This document shows, piece by piece, positions 45,055 to 53,232 of a stretch of 64,000 nucleotides of DNA. Numbering within the stretch: position 1 is the first letter of the stretch; each line of letters starts with the position of its first letter. The translations under genes and the position numbers were made by a program. The stretch is from Udaeobacter sp025935755 (GTDB lineage Bacteria; Verrucomicrobiota; Verrucomicrobiia; Chthoniobacterales; UBA10450), in the NCBI GenBank assembly GCA_036278715.1, contig DASUKN010000014.1, positions 11,886-75,885 on the forward strand. The letters are read 5' to 3'. The notes beneath the pieces were generated by a model. The model was given only the letters and a program-made list of their open reading frames with translations, did not search any database and was not told where the DNA came from.

Positions 45055-45902
45055 TGTTCCAGATCCGCGAGCACGCCGGCAATTTTTTGGAGGCGCCGTT
45101 TTACCTTTGCCGGGTTTGCGAAACTAGTTCGTACACCCCACCAGATCCAAGCCATCCCCGTTGGCAGTGCGAGATCCTTTTTCAATTGTGCCAGGACCGG
45201 CGCATGATCGTACGCCTTGAGGAATGCCAATGCCAAAGGAAGCCATTGCGGGTTGGGCGCGACCGCTAGTACATCCAGGAGAAAAACAAGCACGTCGTCT
45301 GCATGCCGCGGTTTCGCGCCTAACGATTTTTTGTGAACGATTTCGAAGTCAATCAGGCGTGCTCGTCCGGTATTCTCGTCATAAATCACGTTGGGCATGC
45401 AGGCGTCCCCATGTGACCACGGGCCGCGAAACTCATCACTCCATAATCGATGCGCTCGTCGCAGTTCCCGAGCGGCTGCTTCCATCATTTGTGATGTGAG
45501 TGTGCTGTTGATGAGATAGTCCCACATGGTTCGTCCTGGCAGCTTGTCGGCGCGGACAGTGTTCGCGCCGGAAGAGCGCGCCCGGAATCGGTCGCCATTC
45601 AACATGTTGAAGCACTTCACTTCCCATCGTCGCCAATCTTCGGTTTTCGCCCAGAAATGGATCGGAATGCGGGCGACGCGGAAGTACACATTCGCCAAAT
45701 CAGCTAACGCCTCGCTGTATACTCGGCGGCGCTTAATAACGACCGGCCGCCCATGTTGGACCTGTTGGAAAGTCGAATTGATCTTCAGTGAATCCACGAG
45801 ACGCGCCGCGGCGTTGAGAACTTTCGGGACCGGTCGCGCCGGGGACTTCCCATTCGGCAAAACGCCTTGCTGTGAACTCATGATGTCTATTAAACCTGAC
45901 AT
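44874..45902 (-). CDS. Lipopolysaccharide-kinase/APH-like protein
   Basis: The 342-residue protein has the core of small-molecule kinases related to APH and the WaaP/KdkA LPS kinases: GPWSHGDACMPNVIYD supplies the catalytic Asp and Asn, and ARLIDFEIVHK the DFE-like metal site. The ATP-binding N-lobe is short (PVVIKRRRVYSEAL). It may phosphorylate a lipid or sugar in the envelope. The ATG at 45902 is preceded by GGAGGA, a strong ribosome-binding site that decides the start. The C-terminal 60 residues, encoded opposite the HpnL-like gene, are basic and may be a tail without structure. Confidence 0.78.
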   Translation of the reverse strand: MSGLIDIMSSQQGVLPNGKSPARPVPKVLNAAARLVDSLKINSTFQQVQHGRPVVIKRRRVYSEALADLANVYFRVARIPIHFWAKTEDWRRWEVKCFNMLNGDRFRARSSGANTVRADKLPGRTMWDYLINSTLTSQMMEAAARELRRAHRLWSDEFRGPWSHGDACMPNVIYDENTGRARLIDFEIVHKKSLGAKPRHADDVLVFLLDVLAVAPNPQWLPLALAFLKAYDHAPVLAQLKKDLALPTGMAWIWWGVRTSFANPAKVKRRLQKIAGVLADLEHYRAFAGERARNTRRASITCHKTKPGIPRINSRTRAIKESAKAASPGIPSRLPTRTYPPS

Positions 45903-46013
45903 TGCTCCTCCGATTCGATGTGGTGGCTGTCGATGGGCGTATGAACCGAAAACGACCAAAACCCGTTAAGGCGTAATTTTAACGAGCAAAGCGATTTACC
46001 TGGCGCCATAAGC

Positions 46014-46778
46014 TCAAGCTTTTGTACCGTTCGCGCCCAGAGAAATCGTTTCGCCGACTTTTATCACTTGCAGTTCCGCTTCCGCCTCGCGCTGCTTCAA
46101 TTCCCGGCCAAATGCTTCGGGCGTTCCTGTCAAAACTGGAAATGTCCCGTAATGCATCGGAATGACTGTTCGCGCTTTGACCAGCTTTGCTGCTTCTGCC
46201 GCGCGCGCGGGACCCATTGTGAAATGGTCGCCGATACAAACGAGCATCACGTCGATGTCGTGGAAAAGTGTTAACAGGCCCATATCGGAAAACAAATCTG
46301 TGTCTCCGGTGTGATAAATCGTTGGACCGCCTCGAATGGTTATAACAAAACCGCCCGGCGCACCACCATGGCGCAATCCGTGGCGATCATCGGCTGCGAT
46401 GCCCGATCCGTGGTGAGCGCGAACGAATGCAACTTTTACTTCGCCATCCAGCAGCGTCAGTTCGCCGCCGAAATGACCGACCGTATCGCCTTGTGCCTGC
46501 TCGGCCGGGTACCCGAGATGTTTCACTATCGCGTCAGCCAGATCGAAGGTCGCCACCAGTTTTGCGCCTGTCTTTTTCCCGATCGCCACTGCGTCACCGA
46601 CATGATCGGAATGGCCATGCGTAATCAGGATCAGATCGACATGCTTGAGCGCATCGATTTCGGTCTTGGCGTTTTCAAAAACAGGATTCGAAAGCCACGG
46701 GTCGACGAGCAGAACTTTGCCGCTCGGGGTCACAATTTTGAAAGCCGACTGACCGTACCAAGTGAGTTGCGTATCCAT
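46014..46778 (-). CDS. Metallo-beta-lactamase-fold hydrolase, UPF0173 type
   Basis: The 254-residue protein has the MBL-fold metal motifs THGHSDHVGD, then FVRAHHGSG, HTGDTDLFSD and a late PMHYGTFPVL, as in the UPF0173/UlaG-like group of metal-dependent hydrolases of unknown substrate. ATG 46778 gives the usual start MDTQLTWYGQSAFKI; the frame is open upstream to 46856 without support. It is divergent from the AlkA-like gene. Confidence 0.93.
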   Translation of the reverse strand: MDTQLTWYGQSAFKIVTPSGKVLLVDPWLSNPVFENAKTEIDALKHVDLILITHGHSDHVGDAVAIGKKTGAKLVATFDLADAIVKHLGYPAEQAQGDTVGHFGGELTLLDGEVKVAFVRAHHGSGIAADDRHGLRHGGAPGGFVITIRGGPTIYHTGDTDLFSDMGLLTLFHDIDVMLVCIGDHFTMGPARAAEAAKLVKARTVIPMHYGTFPVLTGTPEAFGRELKQREAEAELQVIKVGETISLGANGTKA

Positions 46779-46933
46779 GGAAATCACGAAACCGAAAAGC
46801 ATTGCTCTCGCAAGAGGTGAGCGGAAAAATGAGCAAGCCCGAATATGGCAGGGCATTTCTCGGCGTCTGACACAGAGGGCCTACAGTTCATCATTCGACA
46901 TCGGCCATTCGTCATCTTACCTATGCTCCGCGC

Positions 46934-47566
46934 ATGGACCACGATCAGGCACACCGTCATATTTCAAAGAGTCACCCGCACATGGGACAGCTGATCAAGC
47001 GATCACGGCGTTATGCTATCACGCCGTCTCTCTCAATCCGGCCGTTCGACGCGCTTGCAGAATCGATCGCGTACCAGCAATTGAGCGGGAAAGCCGCGGC
47101 CACAATCTGGGGCAGGGTACGGGCTCTTTATCCAAAAACGAAGTGGCTTGATCCTGCGAAAGTGCTGGCCACGCCCGATGAGAGACTTCGCAGTGCTGGT
47201 CTTTCGCGCGCCAAAACTGCGGCAATAAAAGATCTCGCCACGAAGACGCTTGACGGTACCGTACCATCCGGCCGCGCGCTTCTGCGAATGGACGATGAGG
47301 AAATCATCGCGCGGCTTACACAAGTGCGGGGTATCGGCCGATGGACTGTCGAAATGCTTCTGCTGTTTGATCTTGGCCGGCTGGATGTCTGGCCAGTTGC
47401 CGATTATGGCGTGCAGAAGGGCTTCGCGAAAACTTTTCGCAAACGAAAACTTCCGACGCCCAAAGAACTGATGAAGCACGGTGAAAAATGGCGGCCGTAT
47501 CGCTCCCTTGCGGCTTGGTATTTCTGGCGGGCGCTGGATGATCCAGAGAAGGCACGGTCATCCTGA
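46934..47566 (+). CDS. DNA-3-methyladenine glycosylase (HhH-GPD, AlkA type)
   Basis: The 210-residue protein is a monofunctional base-excision glycosylase that removes alkylated purines. Visible are the helix-hairpin-helix LTQVRGIGRWTVEMLL and the catalytic aspartate region DVWPVADYGVQKGF (Asp in PVADYG), with AESIAYQQLSGKAA before them. It lacks the N-terminal AlkA beta domain and is close in size to the short yeast Mag1-like type. An internal ATG at 46982 is an alternative start. Its stop codon lies inside a palindromic element (TCATCCTGAG), so the final Ser-Ser is repeat-encoded. Confidence 0.92.
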   Translation: MDHDQAHRHISKSHPHMGQLIKRSRRYAITPSLSIRPFDALAESIAYQQLSGKAAATIWGRVRALYPKTKWLDPAKVLATPDERLRSAGLSRAKTAAIKDLATKTLDGTVPSGRALLRMDDEEIIARLTQVRGIGRWTVEMLLLFDLGRLDVWPVADYGVQKGFAKTFRKRKLPTPKELMKHGEKWRPYRSLAAWYFWRALDDPEKARSS

Positions 47567-47649
47567 GCGGAGCGCAGCGAAGTCGAAGGATGACGCGAAT
47601 TTACCTCTAAGCTTTCGCCACGGGTTTGCTCCACTTCGCTCGGAATGAC
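47557..47649. repeat. Palindromic element with GTCATCC ends after the AlkA-like gene
   Basis: GTCATCCTGAGCG at 47557-47569 faces CGCTCGGAATGAC at 47637-47649, inverted with two mismatches. An inner pair TCATCCT/AGGATGA brackets the string GGAGCGCAGCGAAGTCGA. The first arm supplies the stop codon of the upstream glycosylase gene. A related copy lies at 55533-55640. Confidence 0.6.
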
Positions 47650-47717
47650 GTCAGGTTGTGATGCCTCACGCATTTAACCTTGCGCTCCAATTCGCCCGTT
47701 AATAAAAACGAGCCATT

Positions 47718-48572
47718 ATGGCGACGATTCATGTTAATCGAGGCACGACGAGTCTGGGTGTTTTTTCCGAGCAAGAGATCCGCGAAGGCCTGGGGGTTGG
47801 CCGATTTGCGCCGACGGACATTGGCTGGCGCGAAGGTATGGCGACCTGGCAGCCGCTCTCGCAGTTCCCGGAATTCGGAGGCGCTGCCGGACCTTCGGTT
47901 CCCCCCGTTCAGCCCGGTGCAGTCCCGGGTTCAACAGCGGCCGCGGGGCGTACCGGTTTGCCATGGGAGCATCGCCAGGAGCGCGGCTTCTTCAACGCGT
48001 TCATCGAGACGCTGACGATGGTGCTTACTCGCCCCGCCGAAGCATTCAGCGTGATGAAGCGCGAAGGGGGGCTGGTCGAGCCCCTCATCTACGCACTCAT
48101 CGGCGGGTGCATAGGCGGAATCATATCTGCTCTGTTCTCGCTCGGTTTTCAGTCCATGGGCTTATTTGCAGACAAGAATAACAGTTTCGCTGCGATGACC
48201 GGGATGGGAATCGGCGTCGGTGCGATCATCATGGTGCCTGTGTTCGTCGTGATCGCCCTGTTTGTCGGCAGCGGTATCGTGCATCTTTGTTTAATGATCG
48301 TTGGTGGCGCTAACAAGCCCTTCGAAACCACTTTTCGGGTCTTCGCTTTTTCTCAAGGCTCTGCTGGTCCTTTGCAGATCATACCGATTTGCGGCGGATT
48401 GATATCCGGTGTTTGGGCACTCGTTTGTAACTGCATCGGGTTGGCGCGCGCACATGAAACCGACACCGGCCGAGCCGTTCTGGCGGTTTTCCTTCCGCTA
48501 ATAGTTTGTTGCGGCGGCGGATTACTCGTTGCGGTCATGTTCATGGGCGCGTTGACCGCGTCACATCACTAG
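47718..48572 (+). CDS. GYF_2-domain/YIP1-like membrane protein
   Basis: The 284-residue protein starts with a short GYF_2-type domain (residues 1-50, ending IGWREGMATWQPLSQF), a Pro/Gly linker, and then a YIP1-like membrane region with about five helices (EAFSVMKREGGLVEPLIYALIGG is the typical entry). Such proteins are common in Verrucomicrobia and Planctomycetes; their role is unknown. The DUF2752 gene starts nine bases after its stop, suggesting one transcript. Confidence 0.85.
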   Translation: MATIHVNRGTTSLGVFSEQEIREGLGVGRFAPTDIGWREGMATWQPLSQFPEFGGAAGPSVPPVQPGAVPGSTAAAGRTGLPWEHRQERGFFNAFIETLTMVLTRPAEAFSVMKREGGLVEPLIYALIGGCIGGIISALFSLGFQSMGLFADKNNSFAAMTGMGIGVGAIIMVPVFVVIALFVGSGIVHLCLMIVGGANKPFETTFRVFAFSQGSAGPLQIIPICGGLISGVWALVCNCIGLARAHETDTGRAVLAVFLPLIVCCGGGLLVAVMFMGALTASHH

Positions 48573-48581
48573 TGGCAGCCA

Positions 48582-49004
48582 ATGCGGTTTTCAGTGCGGC
48601 GGCTTGCTCCGGGCGAACTTGACCACGAATTGATTTGGTTAAGCGCCTCGATTTTGTCGCTCGGTTTTGCAGGTGTATGGCTAACAATCGGGCTGCCGTG
48701 GCCGCGGTGCGTGTTTCATGAGCTTACCAGGCTTCCATGCGTCACGTGTGGAATGACGCGATGCGGCATCCAATTTTTTCACGGCCATTTTCTTGCCGCG
48801 TTGCAATGGAATCCACTCGTGTTCGCAATTCTTTGTGGAGTTATCGCCTTCGACGCGTACGCGCTTGCAACAGTGATAGGGCGCACGGCACGTCTGCGGA
48901 TAAATGTTTCCACGCAGCGAGCGAAAACATTTTTGCGTGTCTCAGTCATCTGCGCGCTGGTGTTAAACTGGGCTTATTTGCTGCTGCACTGGCGCAACTT
49001 TTGA
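48582..49004 (+). CDS. DUF2752 membrane protein
   Basis: The 140-residue protein has the DUF2752 signature LTRLPCVTCGMTRCG followed by HFLAALQWNPLVF and three membrane helices. The Cys-x-x-Cys pair between helices suggests metal or redox chemistry, but function is unknown. It follows the GYF_2/YIP1 gene by nine bases. Confidence 0.88.
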   Translation: MRFSVRRLAPGELDHELIWLSASILSLGFAGVWLTIGLPWPRCVFHELTRLPCVTCGMTRCGIQFFHGHFLAALQWNPLVFAILCGVIAFDAYALATVIGRTARLRINVSTQRAKTFLRVSVICALVLNWAYLLLHWRNF

Positions 49005-49104
49005 ATGCGCTGCGTCCGAGCTTTGCTTCAGAGAAACCGCTCTTCGGTTTATCCCGTGCCTGCTGTGATTAACACGTGCTTGGCGGGTTAAAGCGCGCTC
49101 AACC

Positions 49105-49300
49105 GTCAGGAACCGCTTCAGCGGTTTTATAACCGGTTTAAACCGCTAAAGCGGTTCGTATACGATAGCCGCTGATAGCACCTGGCTGAAGCCAGGTGTT
49201 AATGAGACGATGAGCGGAAACGGAGCAGGGCAAATTCGCGTTTACCGGAGTCACGAGGTCAGTTGCAAAATCGGTGTCCATTCGTGTCCATCTGTGGCTA
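49105..49300. repeat. Hairpin-rich 306-base gap before the epimerase gene
   Basis: The gap 49005-49310 has no gene. It holds AACCGCT/AGCGGTT hairpins at 49111-49126 and 49141-49156, an AACCGGTT palindrome between them, CACCTGGC/GCCAGGTG at 49179-49198, and a short direct repeat GTGTCCATtcGTGTCCAT near 49275-49292 that ends about 18 bases before the epimerase ATG. These look like REP-type sequences. Confidence 0.6.
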
Positions 49301-49310
49301 ATTTGGCGCC

Positions 49311-50279
49311 ATGCGAATCCTAGTTACAGGCGGCGCCGGCTTTATCGGCTCGCATTTGGTAGAGAAGTTGCTTGGCGCGGGCCATGAAGTCGTGGTTCTG
49401 GACGATTTCAACGATTTTTACGATCCGCAGATCAAACACGCGAATATTGCTGGTTTCGCAAAAGACGTAACGGTTTGCCACGTGGATCTTCGAGAGAACG
49501 ATTCGGTGCGAAGTCTGTTTCGTCGCGAAAAAGTCGACGCGATCGTGCATCTGGCCGCGCGCGCCGGCGTTCGGCCCTCTATTCAATCTCCCCGGCTTTA
49601 TTACGACACCAACGTTATCGGGACTTTAAATCTCCTCGAAGCGGCGCGCGCTACGGGAGTTGAGCGATTCATTTTCGCTTCGAGTTCGTCTGTGTATGGC
49701 GCTTCTAAGACGGTCCCATTCTCCGAGGAGCAACATCTCATTCAGACGCTGAGTCCATACGGCGCGACCAAAATTGGAGGCGAATTTCTGTGCTCAACGT
49801 ATTCGCACCTCTACCAGATGCGGGTCGTAGCGCTGCGATATTTCACCGTTTACGGTCCGCGGCAGCGGCCCGATCTGGCAATCCACCAATTCACGCGGCG
49901 CATTCATGCCGGTCAACCGATCGATCAATTTGGGGATGGCAGCACGCAGCGCGATTACACCTACATCGATGACATCATTCAAGGCACCATGGCTGCCTTC
50001 GATTACGATGGCCCGATGTTTGACATTTTTAATCTCGGCGAGAATCAAACGATTCAGCTGAAAGATCTCGTTTTAGCGATCGAAAATGCCGTTGGAAAAA
50101 AGGCAAAAGTCAATCGTCTGCCGGAACAACCCGGCGATATGCCGCGCACATATGCGGATATTTCCAAAGCGCGAAAATTACTCGGGTACAATCCAACAAC
50201 GGTATTGAGCGAGGGATTGCCGAGATTTGTTGAGTGGTTTTTGCACAGTCAACCAAAGAGCGGCGGGCGGCCAGTCTGA
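49311..50279 (+). CDS. NAD-dependent epimerase, UDP-glucuronate 4-epimerase-like
   Basis: The 322-residue short-chain dehydrogenase opens with ILVTGGAGFIGSHLVE (NAD site), contains FASSSSVYG and the catalytic SPYGATK with Tyr and Lys, and later QRDYTYIDDI. The best match is the UDP-glucuronate 4-epimerase group, which makes UDP-galacturonate for LPS or capsule; UDP-glucose 4-epimerase activity cannot be excluded. The substrate would come from ugd at 10.8 kb. A sulfotransferase gene follows after 148 bases. Confidence 0.9.
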   Translation: MRILVTGGAGFIGSHLVEKLLGAGHEVVVLDDFNDFYDPQIKHANIAGFAKDVTVCHVDLRENDSVRSLFRREKVDAIVHLAARAGVRPSIQSPRLYYDTNVIGTLNLLEAARATGVERFIFASSSSVYGASKTVPFSEEQHLIQTLSPYGATKIGGEFLCSTYSHLYQMRVVALRYFTVYGPRQRPDLAIHQFTRRIHAGQPIDQFGDGSTQRDYTYIDDIIQGTMAAFDYDGPMFDIFNLGENQTIQLKDLVLAIENAVGKKAKVNRLPEQPGDMPRTYADISKARKLLGYNPTTVLSEGLPRFVEWFLHSQPKSGGRPV

Positions 50280-50339
50280 AAGCGGCGCTGCAGCGCAGCA
50301 TTCCAAAACCCAGGCGAGTGTTCCTGGCGGAAATCGCGC

Positions 50340-50385
50340 CGACCTTTTGGAGTGCGCCAGTGCTCTGTCGCTTTTGGATACCCCC
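50340..50385. repeat. TTTGGAGTGCG intergenic repeat before the sulfotransferase gene
   Basis: The gap between the epimerase and sulfotransferase genes contains TTTGGAGTGCG at 50346-50356, followed by TGCTCTGTCGCTTTTGG. The same eleven bases occur on the opposite strand at 15254-15264 upstream of nuoH. A GCGCTGCAGCGC palindrome lies at the start of this gap. Confidence 0.4.
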
Positions 50386-50427
50386 AAGCTATTATCATTT
50401 GATCTGCAGCTGTTGTAATCTCTGCGC

Positions 50428-51450
50428 GTGACTTCCAAACTTCCGTTCGCCCAGCGTGCCTGTTTCGTTGCCGGCCAGGCCAAATCCGGGACCACGCTGT
50501 TGGTGGCGTTGCTCGACAGTCACCCCGAACTGCTCGTACTCCCGGAGGAAACAGCTTATTTCCCGACGGTCCTGACTAAATATGCGCCGCGCGGGCGCCG
50601 CGCACAGTTTGATTACCTAACGAGACAGTCGCTTTCCAACGTGCTGTTCGGCGGCCCGTGCAAGTGGGGCAAACGCAATTACGCGACATTTCCTCGCGAA
50701 AAATTTCTTCAGAGCTTCGAGCGAGCAGCGTTCGATCCCGCAAACGCGCATGAGGATTTGCTGGTGCTCATGGTAAAAGCCTATGCGGCAACACTGGAAC
50801 GTTCTGTCGATACGGTCACGCGTTGGGTAGAGAAAACTCCGGCAAATCGAAATCACGTCCGCGCGATCGTCAGCCGCTTTCCGGATGCTAAGATTCTGGT
50901 CACTTTGCGTGACCCGCGGGCGATTCTCGCCGCGCAAATCGCTCTGGAAAAAACCCGCCGGACGGGACGTTTCTCGACTTACTACGTGATCGCGCATTGG
51001 CGTGTCGCGGCGAAACTGGCCAGGCGGGTTCGCAACGGCGAAGTTCCTGGACTTGTCGTCCAATATGAACGGCTGGCGCATGAACCAGCCAGAACGATGC
51101 AGGAAGTCTGCGAGTATCTCGAAATCAACTTTGATCCGAACACCGTGCTGACGCCGACGAAGATCGGCCGGCTCTGGAGTGGCAACTCCGCGGCACGAGT
51201 GAACTTCTCGCAAATCAGCACTGAACCTGTAGCGCGCTGGGAACGTGAGCTTTCCAATGATGAAATCGGCTGGGTCGAATGGCATTGCCGCGATCTGATG
51301 CCGGAACTTGGCTATGAACCGCGACTTAGCCGACGTGAATTGCGTTATTTTGTAAGGCCTGTTCGCGGCGAGCGTCCGCGAGAGTATCTCAAATCCCGGG
51401 CGTATTCGCTCCGGGACGACTGGATGCGAGGCGCCGCCCGACGCGTCTGA
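50428..51450 (+). CDS. Sulfotransferase
   Basis: The 340-residue protein has the PAPS 5'-phosphosulfate loop AGQAKSGTTLLVALLDSH near the N-terminus and the 3'-phosphate motif ILVTLRDPRAILAAQI in the middle, as in bacterial sulfotransferases acting on sugars or lipids. The acceptor is unknown; its position after an epimerase suggests a surface glycan. It starts with GTG at 50428. The final 40 residues are basic. Confidence 0.88.
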   Translation: MTSKLPFAQRACFVAGQAKSGTTLLVALLDSHPELLVLPEETAYFPTVLTKYAPRGRRAQFDYLTRQSLSNVLFGGPCKWGKRNYATFPREKFLQSFERAAFDPANAHEDLLVLMVKAYAATLERSVDTVTRWVEKTPANRNHVRAIVSRFPDAKILVTLRDPRAILAAQIALEKTRRTGRFSTYYVIAHWRVAAKLARRVRNGEVPGLVVQYERLAHEPARTMQEVCEYLEINFDPNTVLTPTKIGRLWSGNSAARVNFSQISTEPVARWERELSNDEIGWVEWHCRDLMPELGYEPRLSRRELRYFVRPVRGERPREYLKSRAYSLRDDWMRGAARRV

Positions 51451-51778
51451 CTTGCAATATCGTGGCAAGCAAGCCATAATGAGCGCGAGATGTCGGGAAT
51501 CTTCGATCTTCCGAGCGTCCGGTTTCTACAACGATTCAGATTTCTTGAACTGATGCTGCAAACGTTAGCCGCATCCCTGTTTCGTTCGTCGAGTGTCCCG
51601 GCTCGCGCTGTGAGACGAGTTCATTCCCGGCATAACGAGGCGGAGTTTCCATCGGCGTCGCAGCGTGCTTGGAACGAGTTGGACTCGGCTCTTGATGAGT
51701 CGCGCGCCACGGACGGTGTCCCGAGCTTTTTCGGGGCGCTCCGCCCTTTTGACAATTGGAAAACACTTAAGGATCAAC
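51451..51778. other. 328-base gap without a supported gene
   Basis: No protein with family features is encoded in this gap; the frames that cross it are not protein-like. It contains CCCGA/TCGGG around a six-base loop (51720-51735) and ends in TTAAGGATCAAC, the ribosome-binding site of the RRM gene. It may serve as that gene's promoter and 5' leader, which in RRM genes of other bacteria is often regulatory. Confidence 0.4.
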
Positions 51779-52279
51779 ATGAACTCTTATTCATCCGGAA
51801 GACGCCCACGCCGCTCGCGCGGCGGGGCCCGACGCAGAGGAAATCAGGAACGCTTTCGGGGACCACAGGAACCGGCAAAGACACAGAAAAAGACGTTTTG
51901 GCAGCGCGTTGCCGAATTTTTTGGGAATGGCGGCGACAAAAAGAAAACGCCGGCGCAGCCGCGCAATGGTGCGCAGCCATCGCGACCTGCGCGCAAGCCA
52001 GAACGGGTTGAAGTCACATCGCCACGCCTCTACGTCGGCAACTTGTCATTCGACGCCACCGAGAGCGATCTCTTCGACTTGTTCAATGGCGTTGGACATG
52101 TTCAAAACGCGGAGGTCGTCAGTTACCGGCACAACCAGCGTTCGAAAGGTTTTGCGTTTGTGCAAATGCAAACCGTTGAGGAAGCGAAACGCGCGGTGGA
52201 GGAATTGCACGATAAGGAATTCCTCGGTCGCAGGCTGGTCGTGAGCGGCGCGAAATCCGATCAGCACCAACCCCGCTAG
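51779..52279 (+). CDS. RRM-type RNA-binding protein
   Basis: The 166-residue protein has a basic, low-complexity N-terminal region of about 75 residues (SSGRRPRRSRGGARRRG) and one RRM domain with RNP2 LYVGNL and RNP1 KGFAFVQM. It should bind single-stranded RNA. The N-terminal extension is longer than in most bacterial RRM proteins. The ATG at 51779 is preceded by AAGGA at a good distance; an open frame reaches upstream to 51665 but lacks protein-like sequence. Confidence 0.9.
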   Translation: MNSYSSGRRPRRSRGGARRRGNQERFRGPQEPAKTQKKTFWQRVAEFFGNGGDKKKTPAQPRNGAQPSRPARKPERVEVTSPRLYVGNLSFDATESDLFDLFNGVGHVQNAEVVSYRHNQRSKGFAFVQMQTVEEAKRAVEELHDKEFLGRRLVVSGAKSDQHQPR

Positions 52280-52332
52280 CTTGCCACAAGGAGGGACCGC
52301 TTCCCAGCCGTCACAGTCAGCCCGGCTCGGCT

Positions 52333-52395
52333 AAAGTAGCGCGCCCTGGGCTCGCGAAGTGGCTTAGAAGCAAGCAACCGGGACGCATGCGCTAC
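52333..52395. repeat. GTAGCGC inverted repeat after the RRM gene
   Basis: GTAGCGC at 52336-52342 is inverted as GCGCTAC at 52389-52395; the second arm includes the stop codon of the LolA-like gene. The bases after the first arm, GCCCTGGGCTCGCGA, resemble the minus-strand sequence over the 3' end of the second PAP2 gene (about 53885-53924), so this may be a repeat family that sits at gene ends. Confidence 0.45.
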
Positions 52396-53114
52396 CTTTT
52401 AATCTCCACGTAGGCGCGCGCCTGGACGTGATTCGTGCCCGGTTGCAGTTGTTCGACCCGCATTTGTTTCAGGAACCAGCGGCCCTCGATTTTTTGCGCG
52501 GACACCACCTCGAACCGTTTGATCAGTTTCGCGTCCCAATCATAGCCTTCCATGCGCATCAATGCGCCGCTCGCCTTATCCACCCATAGCAAAACATTCG
52601 AATACGCCGACTCCTTTGATGGAGCGCGTAGCTGCAGTTTCCAACATTTCCGGGTGCGGACGGTTTCCTCTCCCAACAGACGCGCGTTTGACCAATAGAG
52701 GAATTTGAATGCAAGATCGCCATAGGTCACGATGGTGCCGCGAATCTTCTCCTGCAGTTTCGACGCGCCCACTTTCTGGGTTCCGGCGTCGCTTACCAAC
52801 TCGAGACGAGAGCTGTTTTCGCCAAGCCGCAACTCCAGGGTCTCGTCCGGATTCGCGAATGTATATCGGATGAGCGGTCCATTTTGCATCAGGCGAAATG
52901 GAATCACGATGTCTTCCTGACGGAGTTGGCCTTGCAGGTCGATCTGCTGGCGGGACTCCAGCATGCGAACGGAATCGAGAATGGCTTTTGCCGAGGGTGC
53001 GGGTTCGGCCGACATGCAGATGGCAGCAAGCAAGAGACAAATGACGAACGAGGAATAACGAAGGACGAAGGAATGCCGAAATCCAAATGACAACGGGCAG
53101 GCGTCTGGTCGCAT
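52392..53114 (-). CDS. LolA/outer-membrane-lipoprotein-sorting-like protein
   Basis: The 240-residue product has an N-terminal hydrophobic export signal, then an unclosed-barrel-type pattern of strands (LRQEDIVIPFRLM, IRYTFANPDETLELRLG, LLWVDKASGALMRMEGYD, RFEVVSAQKIEGRWFLK), as in LolA/RseB-like proteins that bind lipid chains. Function as lipoprotein carrier is inferred from fold only. The start is ATG 53114. The signal segment HSFVLRYSSFVI is encoded by a reiterated TTCGT/TTCCTC stretch that belongs to a low-complexity repeat continuing upstream to about 53175, so the export signal itself appears repeat-derived. Confidence 0.78.
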   Translation of the reverse strand: MRPDACPLSFGFRHSFVLRYSSFVICLLLAAICMSAEPAPSAKAILDSVRMLESRQQIDLQGQLRQEDIVIPFRLMQNGPLIRYTFANPDETLELRLGENSSRLELVSDAGTQKVGASKLQEKIRGTIVTYGDLAFKFLYWSNARLLGEETVRTRKCWKLQLRAPSKESAYSNVLLWVDKASGALMRMEGYDWDAKLIKRFEVVSAQKIEGRWFLKQMRVEQLQPGTNHVQARAYVEIKR

Positions 53115-53175
53115 TTTCGTCATTTGAGCATTCGAAATTGTTTCGTCATTCGACATTCGTGCTTCGTCATTCTAG
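53035..53175. repeat. Low-complexity TTCGTCATTC-type repeat
   Basis: On the minus strand this stretch reiterates ATTCCTTCGTCCTTCGTTATTCC-like heptamers, and on the plus side reads as TTCGTCATTCGACATTCG and CTTCGTCATTC. It covers the upstream region of the LolA-like gene and its first 25 or so codons. Confidence 0.6.
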
Positions 53176-53232
53176 CGCGTTTGTTTATTGCCGCAGAGGC
53201 AGTAAAACTTAAGACCGGTTAACCCTTTTGAC

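Noticed and set aside
51745..51775. TTGACA promoter-like box before the RRM gene
   Set aside because: A -10 box at the right distance would coincide with the ribosome-binding site and does not resemble TATAAT.
51490..52011. A 173-codon open frame overlapping the RRM gene
   Set aside because: The RRM frame has clear RNP motifs and a ribosome-binding site. This frame has biased, non-globular composition and no family features.
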